A DNA stretch of 64,000 nucleotides, taken from Gymnopus androsaceus JB14 (taxonomy: Eukaryota > Basidiomycota > Agaricomycetes > Agaricales > Omphalotaceae). Position numbers and translations under genes: made by a program. The notes below the pieces were generated by a model. The model did not search any database and had not been told where the DNA came from. It worked only from the letters and a program-made list of their open reading frames with translations. This document shows, piece after piece, positions 45,391 to 56,854 of the stretch (within the stretch, counting starts at the first letter, position 1; every line of letters begins with the position of its first letter). The stretch spans positions 124,001 to 188,000 of the forward strand of contig ML769458.1 of NCBI GenBank assembly GCA_009733575.1, written 5' to 3'.

Positions 45391-47084
45391 ATGGGCGATT
45401 TTTTTTACTCCAGACACTACCCTCCCCCGACTGATTATCGTAGACGACACCGATCCATTAATCCACTACTCGCCTTCTGAAGCATTTACAACCGACTTGA
45501 CTGGAAAGCTTGATGGACAAGGGGTAGGGGGTCCGGTGTACAATCATTTTATTACTGGAACAACGACAAGTAGCTCTTTGTCCTACAAGTTCAACGGTAA
45601 TTATTTACTCAAAGGCTGGATACTTATTGATGTCTACTACTACTACAGGTACATTTGTGCGCGCTGTAATTGCCGTTGAAGACCCCAGCAATGCTGCTGG
45701 GTGGAATTGCACTGTAGACAACCATCTCATCAACAGCTCCCTGATAACTTTCAACGGTCTGGTTACCGGAATCGTTGCATGCGACTCAGGCTTAACTCTG
45801 GCTGGCATGTTTGACGAACACACGCTAGAAATGAACTTCGAGTTTTCTGAATCGACAGAAGGAGCAAATGATGCAACCTCGACAATTTGGCTAGATAGCA
45901 TTCAGTATCAACCTCTCCTTTCCGATCCACTCGATGGAGTGATGCTCCGAGTTCACAATAGTGATCCTTTTGTCACTTACAACAACAACACTGGGACATG
46001 GCTAGGGGGACAATATCTTGAAGAGACTCCCGGGGTGTATGAGGAATGGAATGCTACGTCCAACCTGAATGGAGCTGCAAGTCTAAACTTTGCCTTTACT
46101 GGTACATGTCGATTTTTGGCTCGCTTGATCCTGCTCTTAACCTTTAACACTATTTTACCTTGCACAGGCTCCTCTGTCGCTCTCTATGGAGTAAACTTTG
46201 TTAGCTGCAATTCTAACAATGCATCATACACAGTAGATGGAGGTCCAGTTGATCACTTTACTCTTCCTTCCTCTACAAGTATAATCTCGAATGCAAGCTC
46301 CCTTTCAACCGTTTTAAACTGGCCACTTCTTAACCTTTCCCTGTCGGATGGCCAGCACAATCTAAATATTTCTACTGCTGCCAACGTTTCCGTCAATCCT
46401 CAGCCACTTAGCATTGTCTACTTTATTATCAAAACGAATTCCAGTTCCGTACATTCTATTACTTCACCTACTACTTCGAGCCCACCAAGCTCAGTATCCT
46501 CAGCGCCGAGATCCTTCCGTGCCAAATCGGAAGTAATAGGCATCGTCTCAGGTGTTGTCACTGTCATCTTGCTTTCATGCATATGGGTGGTATATCGAAA
46601 GCGAATCCGAGCCAAAAGTCGGAGTGGCATGGTTACTGTGCCAATCTTATCGCCCGGTGATTCTGCAGATACCTCCAACCAGCTCTTTCCAAGAACGGAT
46701 AGCCAGGGAATAGGTGTATCAGAGGAGTCAGAAGAGGCTCGCAGTGGCAAGGAAAGTGGTGCTCACTTGCCTCAGGCTCGTTACACAGACTCTATGGAAG
46801 AAATACCATGGTCACTCCGTGGCCCTCTTTCTTCTTCAGCCTCGTTGGCTCCTACCAATGAATCCGAACCCATTCCACACCCAGCTGCAGTCAGCCTGCG
46901 CACCGATGATAACGTTATTCGTCCTCCTCTTAACACAAATATAGGACCCGGATCATCCTCCCTCTTCCAGGGATCTAGGAAATTTGCCGTCAACAACAGT
47001 ACATTCAATAGTGCTGCCCGAGATATTCATCTTCATTACCACTCGTATCCCGAAGACAAAAACAACGCCTCCCGAGGCACATAA
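45391..47084 (+). pseudogene. Single-pass membrane protein gene, copy B (start frameshift)
   Basis: A member of an agaric family with an extracellular beta-rich region, one transmembrane helix and a polar cytoplasmic tail; function unknown. Exons: 45391-45596, 45649-46101, 46168-47084; the 66-nt second intron is a multiple of three and also reads open. The ectodomain includes SVALYGVNF and YTVDGGP, followed by Ser/Thr/Pro-rich sequence. The membrane segment is EVIGIVSGVVTVILLSCIWV (about 46525-46590), then RKRIR. The tail ends ASRGT. No signal peptide is apparent. The ATG at 45391 is followed by eight T where copy A has seven, so its frame is lost; with seven T the product would be 524 aa. 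This may be a consensus error rather than a mutation. Confidence 0.75.
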
Positions 47085-49352
47085 ATCTGACATGCGATGT
47101 ACTTTGAACAACATTGATACAATACAGGACATTTTTTTGCATCATATGCTATTATCCACTTTTCCGGTGGGTTTTAAACACCGCATACAGCTGGGTTAAG
47201 TATCCACAGCTTGTGTAGAATGAGCGCTATACTTGGGTGTCAAAGCGTAACATATCAATTCAACTTGAATTGAAAGCAAATTCGAATATTTGCCGGATGA
47301 TGACGTGTATTATTTCAGCGCATTGATTATCAGCATCGTAGTACTCTGCTTACGGACGACTAAATCTATCTCAATACCTTCAATTTATGTAAACAAAGTG
47401 TATTAGGTCTGAATAAAGGAACTAGCCAAACTTATCGATATGCTTGTGGAGACGTATACTTGTATCTGAAAGACCTGAAGCCTTGATCAACCAGAAGGCG
47501 AATTCTTACGTCCTCGGCAGGTCTGCTTCCTCTTCAACTGATTCCCATTGTTTTTATTTATCAAATGAACATTCAGAAAAGCGCCATTGCCGCCTGATTT
47601 AGTAGAGCTGGTGGTGGAGACTCACTCAGGATGGCAACAAACATTTGACAAACATATTACATATGGCTATCTCAAACAGTACATCAATTCTGGGCCTATA
47701 AAGGCAATGGCGCCCAGTTTGGTAGACAAGCTAGGCAAGGAAATGAACAAGGTTGTCGAGAGAGCAGAGACCGACGCCAAGCCAGAGAAAAAACAACTAA
47801 GGGGAGACCCGAAGGACTAGTCTCATTCGCCGCATCAGTCGTATCCGCGAGACTCAGTCCACCTATATGCCTTTTGTGATGGGTCTATTAGCGGAAGTAA
47901 CTGCAGCGGCGGTGTGTTAGTGCTTACTTTTCAAATGCGGACTCACCTGAGCATTTGTCTCTTTTTTTTCAGGCAAAATTCGAACCAACTGTACATAGTG
48001 GCATGACTCAACCTTGGGGTCCTTTTAATATTGGGAGGACACCTGACGAATCGAAACCTTGAAACCTCTTTACTCTTGTGCCTTTACTATTCTCGAACGT
48101 CTGCAACCCAGCGTTGCGTGGCAGTCAAAGACTTCCCATGGGATCTTATATACCGTTTAGAAATACGCAGACATATAAATTCTGAATTCTGCCATAGGAA
48201 GAAATACGGGTAAGTAGAATTAACCCCAACATTCTGACTTATTACTTACGCTGTATGTTTTATTCTATTCTAACTTCTGAGAATCTGTAGTACCCGTGAG
48301 TACCGCTTCGGGGCCGGCGTGTGCGCGCGCCTAAGTAAATTAGTGCTGCGGAACAGCCACCTTGTTTATTCTCCTCTCAGAATTTCGAAGCCTTGATTCT
48401 ATGTAGATCGACCCTCCAGTACTGAAACTTTTTGTCAAGAATCAAGACCATTCAAGTCGACGCGTTTTCGTCATCGCGATTTACATTGCGGCCAAGAATC
48501 AATGAACTTGAAGTCATGCTTCTTTCTGTTTCCTGTCTCTCACGTTGCGTCTCAACCCTGCGTTTCAATCCACTCTCACCACATCAAATATTATGGATTT
48601 TCCAATTCGCTCCCGCTCTCGAAGCCATTCAATCCATAGTGACGGTTCTTGCCAAAAACCAATCGAATGATAACAGGAATTCTGACTCGAACTAGACTCG
48701 AACTAGACTCGACTAGCACAGACTTGGGGCATTCACTGGTGAAACAAAGTTTTAACGGCGAAATACCCCTCATGCTCAAACAATCTCGACCGGCTATACA
48801 GGTGAGTTCCCGTGCTTCAGGACCTCGATTCTGACGCTGATTATATATTTTCCTTCCTTCCTTCAGATTGGCGCCATGATGGAACATTTGATACCAGTGC
48901 ACGGTGCTTCATAAAAGTACAAACTTGAACTTTTGAGGAAGCTCACCGCAAGGGAAGAATCTGCAAGCTCCGTACACACCGTTAACGAATCTTCTCGGTT
49001 ATAAAGCACCGCTATCCTTATCAATCTTGTTCCTGCAGTCGGAGAAGGAAAGATTCGGAAGTTGCACGGCAGGTCTCTGGCATCGGAACACGGTAAGTAT
49101 TCACCTTTTTGTTTTCAATTGGCGGTTAGAACTCGCCGTGAACTATAAAGACTCGTGATAACGTTCTTGGCATACCTTTCGAGATACCCTGCCTACCCCA
49201 GTGCTTCCTTTGTGGATTTCACTTGCCATAACGCCTTTCGAGATACCTTACCCACCCCAGCGATACACCATCTGTTTCACTTGCGTTCATCAATCTTACT
49301 CGCTCCGTTCCACAGCTATCATTAATCGATAGCAATCATTAGCAGCAACAGC
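47085..49352. other. Intergenic; no gene supported
   Basis: A 77-codon frame at 47587-47820 (Lys/Glu-rich end) and short frames at 48031-48902 lack motifs and splice partners. A GC-rich patch occurs at 48310-48330. The last 300 bases form the promoter of the SKN1-like gene. Confidence 0.4.
49168..49284. repeat. About 59-bp tandem duplication upstream of SKN1-like gene
   Basis: Two diverged copies in a row, each with CCTTTCGAGATACC, CCACCCCAG (or CTACCCCAG) and TTTCACTTGC. They lie 70-180 bases before the ATG at 49353, so they may duplicate a promoter element. Confidence 0.6.
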
Positions 49353-51789
49353 ATGCAGCAACCTCGACAGAGTACTCACTACAAAGCCGTTCCTGTCACC
49401 AAGGCTGCAGTCTCGTCCACGAATGAAAAATCTGCATTTCAAATTAACACTCCAATATCTGCATCGATATCCTCAAGACCTTCATCCAGACCTTCATCCA
49501 AAACCGATTCTCGGGTATGTGCGCTCTTGGAAAGTGATCTCTTGAACTAATCTCCGTAGAAGAATTTCAACCCGCAAGTATGGGATATCAGCCGAATCGC
49601 AAACCAGCCCGAGGACGACGACCTCATCCACAATCCCGACTCCAAGATACGCCTTTCAAGAGGAAGCATATTCAATACCCGTGGTCTGGGGAATGTAGGC
49701 TGCCTAGTGGTCCTGTTAATATGTATTATGGGTTTATTGTACGTTTTTCTGCATTCTATCGCACAGCTCAGAGCTCACATACTGCTTTCAGTGTCGGTTA
49801 CCCCGTAGCAACCGCCTTTACTCAAACTCCAGTACAGACGTTTGGCGTCAACAAAACTGGGCAGGTGCGTATCTATAGAGCCGTTCATGCACTTCTGTAT
49901 CCTACTCATTTTCTTCAACAGGTTCCACAACTATTAGGCAACCACGGCCTAATCGATATCGAAACCCCAGAAAATGCAAAGTCATTTCCGTCATATATGG
50001 ACGGCTCAGAATGGAAGTTGGTGTTTAGCGACGAGTTTAATACGGACGGAAGGACATTTTATCCTGGAGATGATCCGTACTGGGAAGCAGGTGTGTTTAG
50101 TTCAAGTCGCAAGTCGCGTGCACGTATTTAACTTTCGCTAACCATAGTAAATCTGAATTACTGGGAGGCAAGTTCTTTCCGACATCTTTCCGACGAAGCC
50201 AAGAACAAGACCTGAACCATCCTCGAATAGACTGGCGACCTAAACTGGTATGATCCTGCAGCGATAACCACCAAGAACGGAGCGCTTGAAAATCACCTTT
50301 ACGGAACAACTTACACATGGAATGAACTACCAAGGCGGCATGCTCTCGACATGGAACAAGTTTTGCTTTACCGGTGCTCTGATACAAGCCAGCGTTACGT
50401 TACCTGGAGCGAGCAATGTATCTGGTTTCTGGCCTGCGATCTGGACGCTCGGGAATTTGGGCCGAGTCGGATATGGTGCAACGTTTGAGGGAATGGTGAG
50501 TAAATCTTGGTAGGCCAAGTTCCAACAATGCTGATGAAACTACGCAGTGGCCATACAGCTACGACGCTTGTGATGTTGGCGCTGTCGCGAACCAAAGTAT
50601 TAACGGCCAGCCAGCTGCAGCGAATGAGCAACCCCCTGATGGTAAAACGGCCATTTCTAACCTTCCCGGGCAACGTCTTTCGAGATGCACATGTCCCGGC
50701 GAAGAACACCCTGGTCCGAAACACAGCGACGGCACTTTTGTTGGCAGGTCAGCTCCAGATATTTGGTGGAGTTCCTCATAATTTACGGCTGATATACGTT
50801 CGGCCCCAGGTCATCTCCAGAAATCGACATGTTTGAAGCTCAGGTAGACGGCACGACTGGTGTTTTATCGCAAAGTTCTCAGTGGGCGGTAAGTTTTATC
50901 CCACGCGTGATACTCTGGATTGAACATGGATTTGCAGCCATTTAACAATGAGTACGAAATTCTGAATACTAGTGGCACTGGTATGTCGGTTGATAATTGG
51001 GACATCACGATAAAAAATCCGTATGCCGGGGGGCCGCTACAGCAAGCTACATCTTATGTTACTAATACCAGTACGTTGCTTCTTCTTTCCCTTTCTACCA
51101 ATGAGCAGGGATTCGGAACTGACTTGCCTCATAGATCAGCTCTGCTATCAATTAGACGACGACTGCTTTTCCACATATGCAGTTGAATATAAACCGGGAT
51201 ATGAGGCTGATAATGCTGTGAGTTTCCGTAGTTAGAATTCTGCGGCGTACTTATTCTATGGCAGTACATAACCTGGGCAGTCGACGGAAAACAGTCGATG
51301 GACGTTGAATGCAGCTGGCATGGGTGCTGATCCAGTTACCAACATATCTGCACGGCCGATCTCGCAGGAACCAATGGTACGTTTACTGCAATCGCTCTCC
51401 CTCAGTGCCTGTCGCATCCCGGTATCATATATATACTAACTCGATCTCCTCTAGTACCTAATTGCCAATCTCGGAATGTCCAGTAGCTTCGCCTTTCTGG
51501 ATTTTGCCCACCTCACCTTTCCTGCTGTTATGCGCATTGACTGGATAAGAGTGTACCAACCTGCAGACGCACAGAATATCAACTGTAACCCGCCAGATTA
51601 CCCTACAGCGGATTATATCAATGCGTGCGTTTCATGACTTCTAATAGTAACTTTATGCATGCTCAATAACCAACCGTTGTGAATAGGAATCTTCCCGCAT
51701 ACCAAAATCCCAACCTGACACAGTGGCAACCTGGTATCTCGGGCTACAACAAGACGTTTCCGAAGAATAGCCTGGTGGATACTTGCTAG
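49353..51789 (+). CDS. SKN1/KRE6-type beta-glucan synthesis protein (GH16), two frameshifts
   Basis: A type II membrane protein of the secretory pathway, needed in fungi for cell-wall beta-1,6-glucan. Exons: 49353-49514, 49560-49738, 49792-49864, 49922-50090, 50148-50167, 50231-50495, 50548-50747, 50810-50888, 50938-51070, 51135-51217, 51265-51376, 51455-51624, 51687-51789. A polar cytoplasmic head precedes one membrane helix (GCLVVLLICIMGLLF). The GH16 fold follows, with SFPSYMDGSEWKLVFSDEFN, TFYPGDDPYWEAVNLNYW, GFWPAIWTLGNLGR and the active-site-like SPEIDMFEAQ. The end is KNSLVDTC. Two +1 frameshifts break the otherwise clean model: four A instead of three at 50289-50292 and one extra base at 51297-51298. 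Intron 5 uses a GC donor (GAG|GCAAGT, 50168-50230). Either a recent pseudogene or an intact gene with sequence errors. Confidence 0.88.
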
Positions 51790-52029
51790 ACGCTGCCACT
51801 AGTCTTTTTCCTATCTAATACGACTTCACGGTCGTATGTTGTATAACTTTACAGCGGCTTCGTCACGGTATATTTCTCCCGGACATGACACTGCTTCAGG
51901 CGAGTGTGGATTTGTATCAAGTCGATCATGGATTCGGCAGTGGAAGATTGCTGTATCATGGTCGAATACGTAGTGTACTATACTTTTGCTTGACTTATTT
52001 CTATGGTATATCCGACTGTAGGGTTTTGT
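51790..52029. other. Intergenic, 3' side of SKN1-like gene
   Basis: No gene seen; probably 3' UTR followed by spacer before the tRNA relic. Confidence 0.4.
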
Positions 52030-52117
52030 GCATTAATGGGATAGTGGTAAACCTGGGTCGTTCGTTGTAAACTCGAATGGAAGGCTCGACCGCTGAGGTC
52101 TGATTCCCTCTAATGCA
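52030..52117 (+). pseudogene. tRNA-Gly pseudogene
   Basis: Keeps the 5' acceptor strand GCATTAA, a D-arm with one extra base, a decayed anticodon loop without a readable GCC, and a damaged T-arm (GAGGTCTGATTCCCTC). Clearly derived from the tRNA-Gly(GCC) sequence found at 52731 and 56498. Confidence 0.8.
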
Positions 52118-52730
52118 TTTTCTAGCTTGTCTTCCTGGGATTCATTTCTTTTGCCATGAGCTTCTGTACTTAACTATTTTTCTTTCTTATTTATTTATTT
52201 ATTGATTGATTCATAACTACGCATTCCCTAGGAGCCCCAGAGATGATGGTGTTTGCCACACCGGATGCTTCAGAACCGGCGTAATAATCCTTCCTTCTTT
52301 CCTTCCTAGCGCCGAATCCACGATCATCACTGAGATTCAATCTGCCAACAATTATTGGCTTTTATTCCTGGAATAAGTACTTATAATTGTTGTTGAGACA
52401 ACCACTCTTGAGCAACTGCTCGTATCCAACCCTCGAACAGTGAGGCGGCGCCCGAGTCATAGTTCTTGAGTTTTGGGCGAGGCTTTGGCCTAAATTGGTA
52501 ACATTCAACTTGAGTTCGAGCTAGCTCTGCATGTTTTGAGGTAACATTGCCACAGTAGCTCAATTCAATCCAGTAGAATTTTCTGATATACTGAGGATTA
52601 ATCTTACAACTTTATCATGGAGCAAGAGATATATTTGCACTTTAAACTTGACTTGAACTTGACGTATTCTATGACTATATTCAACTCAAAAGTAAGAGAA
52701 CATGGAAGAGATTGCTACCTAGATACTCAT
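52118..52730. other. Intergenic, no gene seen
   Basis: TTTATTTATTTATT-type tract at about 52185-52205; otherwise featureless. A 60-codon minus-strand frame (52381-52563) has no motif. Confidence 0.4.
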
Positions 52731-52825
52731 GCATTAGTGGGGTAGTGGTAACCTGGGTCGTTGCCATAGTATTATTCCAGCGATAAAACATCGACCCGCC
52801 GGGGGTTCGATTCCCTCTTAATGCA
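52731..52825 (+). tRNA. tRNA-Gly(GCC) with 24-nt intron
   Basis: A full cloverleaf can be drawn: acceptor GCATTAG/TTAATGC (one G-T pair) with discriminator A, D-arm GGGT...ACCT, anticodon stem GGTCG/CGACC, loop TTGCCAT with anticodon GCC, T-arm GGGGG-TTCGATT-CCCTC. The intron (52767-52790) follows position 37, the normal place for nuclear tRNA introns. A-box (TAGTGGTAACC) and B-box (GGTTCGATTCC) are intact. Confidence 0.92.
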
Positions 52826-52856
52826 ATGAGAGATTTTGAGTCAAGCGCATGTTCGC

Positions 52857-52863
52857 TTTTTTT
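52857..52863 (+). terminator. Pol III terminator of tRNA-Gly
   Basis: A run of T about 32 bases after the mature tRNA end. Confidence 0.6.
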
Positions 52864-53777
52864 CGCAGTTGATGATACATGGTAGTTTTTCTGTCTTTGT
52901 ATCTTCTTTGTATCCGCTTATATACTATGAAGTAACTGCTCGCATTCAGCTCTCGAACAGGGCGGCGACCTTGGTTCATATGCGTGTGCTGAGAGATGAT
53001 ATTGCTCGAGTCGGAGACCTGGGAGAAGCGTCTACATACGGTGGCTGGATAAATATGGAAATGTTAGAAGGCTATTATAGTTATATTTTTGCATTTGCAT
53101 TTGCGTTTGATTTATGCGTTAGTTGTGAATTCATAGACTATCCAATTTGCCTTGAATCTCTGCAGTGGCTGTATGTACTTGAAATACTCTGCTGATGACT
53201 CTCATGAGTAGCACCGAATGAAATTGCGTTCGGAATCGGACACTTCACTATGGCGCTCGAAGATCGCTAGTCCCACTCATTATATCGATACGAATTCATC
53301 TACACGAAACTCAGAACTTTCTCAAATTTTTCTTTTGGTACACACCACGGAGATTGAAAATCTCCATTAGCAATGGCTACTCAAGCTGTGGTAGATCAAT
53401 ATAGAAACTTTCTAAACGACGCGACTATCGAGGTCTGTGTATCAATATCAGAAAGACGTGGAAGGTAAGCGAACTGAACCCCATCCTACATTGATATATT
53501 ATACACGCGTCAAAGACGTGTTTTCAAGGCAGAGGAACTTTGTAGAAGACGGTAGAACACTCTCGAAGGCGAAAGAAGGACGTCAATTACCATATCGGGC
53601 AACGGGCCGTTGTGATGCGGCTATGCCACAAAAAAGTGATGCCTGCCTAAAAACTCGTTCCTTCCTCCCCTCCATAAATCCTTCTCGTATAATCCTTTCC
53701 CCCTACTAGAATCTATTCTGTTTTCCAGTAAATTCCCTTTGATCTAATCGCCGTATAAGAGTAGGCATCGAGTAAAA
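52864..53777. other. Intergenic upstream of HSP110
   Basis: An ATG-initiated fragment at 53373-53433 ending near a possible GT could be a stranded first exon, but no continuation was found. GAA/TTC motifs (for example around 53402-53412) hint at heat-shock elements without forming a clean array. A pyrimid­ine-rich tract precedes the HSP110 start (53655-53705). Confidence 0.4.
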
Positions 53778-56338
53778 ATGGCTGTTGTTGGTGTTGATTT
53801 TGGTACTCTTGCGAGTAAAGTGAGTGATCATCCGACGATGAAGGAGCAATGAGCTTATGTATTTTTTTTGTAGATCGGTGTTGCTAGACATCGAGGGATC
53901 GATATCATCGCGAACGAAGTGTCGAACCGAGCTACTCCGTAGGTCCCTGTCGTCTTTTTTCAGCGCAAAATGACCTGAATTTGGTACAGATCCCTAGTAG
54001 CCTTTGGACCCAAACAACGATCCATCGGAGAATCAGCGAAAACACAAGAAACATCCAACTTCAAGAACACGATCGGGTCGCTGAAGCGATTAGCTGGACG
54101 AACACTAAACGACTCGGACGTTCAGAATATAGAAAAAAAGTTTATCAATGCGACTTTGGTTGATGTACAAGGTACTGTTGGCGTTGAAGTATGTTTTTAC
54201 TCTCTCAAATCTTCAATCGATATTTGCTGATTGGATCGTAGGTCAACTACCTCGGAGAACGTCAGTCGTTTAGCGCTACTCAGCTTGTAGCTATGTACCT
54301 GGGTCGACTCCGTGATACCGCCAGCGCGGAACTCAAAACTAGCGTATCAGATATTGTCATTGCCGTACCAGGCTGGTTCACCGATGTCCAGCGTCGAGCC
54401 ATCCACGACGCAGCGTCCATTGCTGGCCTAAACGTCCTTCGTCTCATCAACGACACGACTGCTACTGCTCTCGGCTACGGAATCACCAAATCAGACCTCC
54501 CAGAAGCTGATAGCCCCAAACACGTGGCCTTTGTCGATGTCGGACACTCCTCCATGTCTGTCGCCATCGTCGCCTTCTCCAAAGGCCAGCTTACTGTCAA
54601 AAGTACCGCGTACGATAGAAATCTCGGCGGTCGTGACATCGATTTCGCTCTTGTACGCCATTTCGCTGCCGAGTTCAAGGAAAAGTATAAGATCGACGTT
54701 CTGTCCAACCCCAAAGCCGTCTTCCGTCTCGCAGCCATGTGCGAAAAGCTCAAAAAAGTATTGTCAGCCAACGCAGAGGCACCGCTCAATGTCGAGTCTA
54801 TCATGAACGATGTCGATGCCGCGTCCAAACTCACGAGAGAAGGTCTCGAGGAGCTTATCGATGACGTGCTGTCGAGGGTTGTACCTCCCATCGAACGCGC
54901 GATTGCTGATTCAGGTCTAACCCTCGCTGAGATCGACTCTATCGAGCTCATCGGTGGATCCTCCCGTATTCCCGCCGTCCGATCTCGTATCGCCTCGTGT
55001 TTCCCAGGTAAAACCCTCTCGACAACGTTAAATCAAGACGAAGCCGTCGCTCGCGGTGCTACATTCTCCTGCGCCATGCTTTCTCCTGTTTTCCGTGTCA
55101 GGGACTTTGCAGTCTCGGATATCACTCACTTCCCTATCAAAATCCAATGGGAACCTACGGGAGCCGAGGAAGACACGGAATTGGTGGTATTTGGACAGGG
55201 AAACCCGATTCCTTCTACCAAGATTTTGAGTTTCTATAGAAAGGAGGCGTTTGAGGTTGAGGCTCTGTATGCGGAGCCTGATCTTCTTCCGGGGAGTATC
55301 AATCCTTGGATTGCAAAATTCAGCGCCAAGGAGGTGCCCAAGGTCGCTTCAGAGGATGATCAGACCCAGGTCAAGCTCAAGACAAGATTGAATGCCAATG
55401 GTATGTTTAGTTTCGAGGCGGCGTATGTTGAGACGAGGGAGGAGAAGGAGTCCAAGGAGGATGCGGCACCTCCGATGGAAGGTGTTGAGGGACAGGCTCC
55501 AGCAGCGCCGAAGAAGAAGAAGGTAGTGAAACATGACATTCGATTTGTGGTTGGAAACTCTGCGATGGATAAGAGTGTCATTGAGACGTTGAAGGAGCAG
55601 GAGAATTCAATGTGGGAGAATGATAAGCTTGTTAAGGATACCGAGGTTTGTATTTTTTGCTTTTACCCACCAGGCTTTCGCTAACATAGCTTCCAGGACC
55701 GCAAAAATGCTCTCGAAGAATACATCTACGATACCCGCTCTAAACTCTCCCAAGGCGAGCGCTTCCACCCCTACTCCACATCATCCGAACAATCCGCCCT
55801 CCTTGACCTCCTTCTCACCCAAGAAGACTGGCTCTACTCGGAAGCCGGTGAAGACGCCACCAAATCCGCCTACGTTGAGCGCCTCTCCCAATGTACGGCC
55901 CTCGGCGACCCCATCGCCTTCCGCTACCGTGAATCCCAAATCCGCGCGTCCTCCATCGCCGCTTTACGCGAGACCCTCAATAACTACATGGCCCAAGCCA
56001 CATCAGGAGAGGAAAAATACGCGCATATCGACGAGAAGGATAAACAGGCTGTCGTAGAGAAGGTAGCCGTTGTGCAGAAATGGTTGGATGATATGGTTGT
56101 GAAGCAGGGTGAGATGGAGAAGTGGAAGGATCCGGTGTTGAAGAGTGAGGAGATTGGGAAGAAGAGGGATGAGGTGATTTATTATGCGACGCCGATTTTG
56201 AATAAGCCCAAGCCCAAGGTGCCTACTGCCACGGGAACTCCGACTCCTGGGAGCGGGACGCAGACTCCGAAAGAGGAGCCGCCCAAGGAGAAGGCTGAGG
56301 GAGAGGCACCGGGACCTTCGGAGATGGATGTCGATTAA
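53778..56338 (+). CDS. SSE1: HSP110 family chaperone (SSE1-like)
   Basis: A cytosolic HSP70-superfamily protein acting as nucleotide-exchange factor for HSP70 and as a holdase. Five exons: 53778-53819, 53874-53938, 53990-54188, 54242-55645 and 55697-56338, giving 783 aa without any frameshift. N-terminal ATPase domain: MAVVGVDFGTLASKIGVARH, the HSP110-type LVAFGPKQRSIGESAK, then FVDVGHSSMSVAIVAF and the ELIGGSSRIPAVR motif. The substrate-binding region contains a long acidic insertion with EEKESKEDAAPP and a run of lysines (APKKKKVV), as usual for HSP110. The C-terminus is Pro/Thr/Glu-rich and ends SEMDVD. The start is the first in-frame ATG and gives the canonical N-terminus. tRNA-Gly(GCC) lies 160 bp downstream. 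Confidence 0.95.
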
Positions 56339-56497
56339 GCTGTCGAGGGACGGGTTCAATATTTTCGCTACCTACTATTAGACCGTACCGATACGTATAC
56401 AAATTTACCATACAATTCTTTTTTTCTGAATGTAGAATCGACGTTGAGCAAGGTTCAGTTACATCATCAATGGCATGTTTGTATCTAGCCTAAGCAT

Positions 56498-56585
56498 GCA
56501 TTAATGGGGTAGTGGTAACCTGGGTCGTTGCCATAACCATATACCGATGCTCGACCCGCCGGGGGTTCGATTCCCTCTTAATGCA
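56498..56585 (+). tRNA. tRNA-Gly(GCC) with 17-nt intron
   Basis: Same mature sequence as the copy at 52731 apart from the acceptor base pair A-T at position 7. Intron 56534-56550 after position 37; anticodon GCC at 56530-56532. Discriminator A at 56585. A and B boxes intact. Confidence 0.93.
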
Positions 56586-56610
56586 CTGGAGTAGATTCTG
56601 CTAAGGCTTG

Positions 56611-56616
56611 TTTTTT
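56611..56616 (+). terminator. Pol III terminator of tRNA-Gly
   Basis: T6 followed shortly by a longer T run, 26 bases after the tRNA. Confidence 0.6.
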
Positions 56617-56818
56617 GTTTTTTTTGTTTGTATGTCGATAAAGTAGTTTTTCCTCACAAGCGCTTGATTTTTTTCATCGACACCTCAGGCTCAAGACCTA
56701 AGCAGTCGAACAATGCAACCCTGGGGAACTGATATGTATACAAATTCACCATATAAATTCATCTATATTCTCAGGAGCCTCTTGTAAATGTAGATTTAAC
56801 TTTGAACCTTCTTCTCAT

Positions 56819-56854
56819 GCATTTAATAGGAAAGTGGTCACTGGATTGTTGCCA
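56819..56854 (+). pseudogene. 5' half of a tRNA-Gly relic
   Basis: Matches acceptor, D-arm and anticodon loop (ending TTGCCA) of the two tRNA-Gly genes with several substitutions and one inserted T. No 3' half follows. Confidence 0.7.

Larger units (their letters stand above)
39085..47084 (+). repeat. Tandem segmental duplication, copy B
   Basis: Ankyrin array, 3' flank (42119-42559), R1 (42560-43735), unique spacer (43736-45194) and membrane gene (45391-47084), parallel to copy A. It supplies the empty sites for most copy A insertions. Confidence 0.85.

Noticed and set aside
46102..46167. Treating the open frame across this segment as coding in the membrane gene
   Set aside because: It has GT...AG ends and typical intron length (66 nt), and its removal gives the family FTGSSVALYG junction; the frame is open only because the length is a multiple of three.
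50168..50220. Reading straight through after NYW in the SKN1-like gene
   Set aside because: The read-through hits a stop and lacks the conserved TGDLNWYDP; the GC-AG intron restores it.
53373..53433. Possible first exon upstream of HSP110
   Set aside because: Short ATG frame with no convincing downstream exon or family; could be chance.
53280..53760. Heat-shock elements in the HSP110 promoter
   Set aside because: Single GAA/TTC pairs occur but no continuous array of at least three alternating nGAAn units was found.
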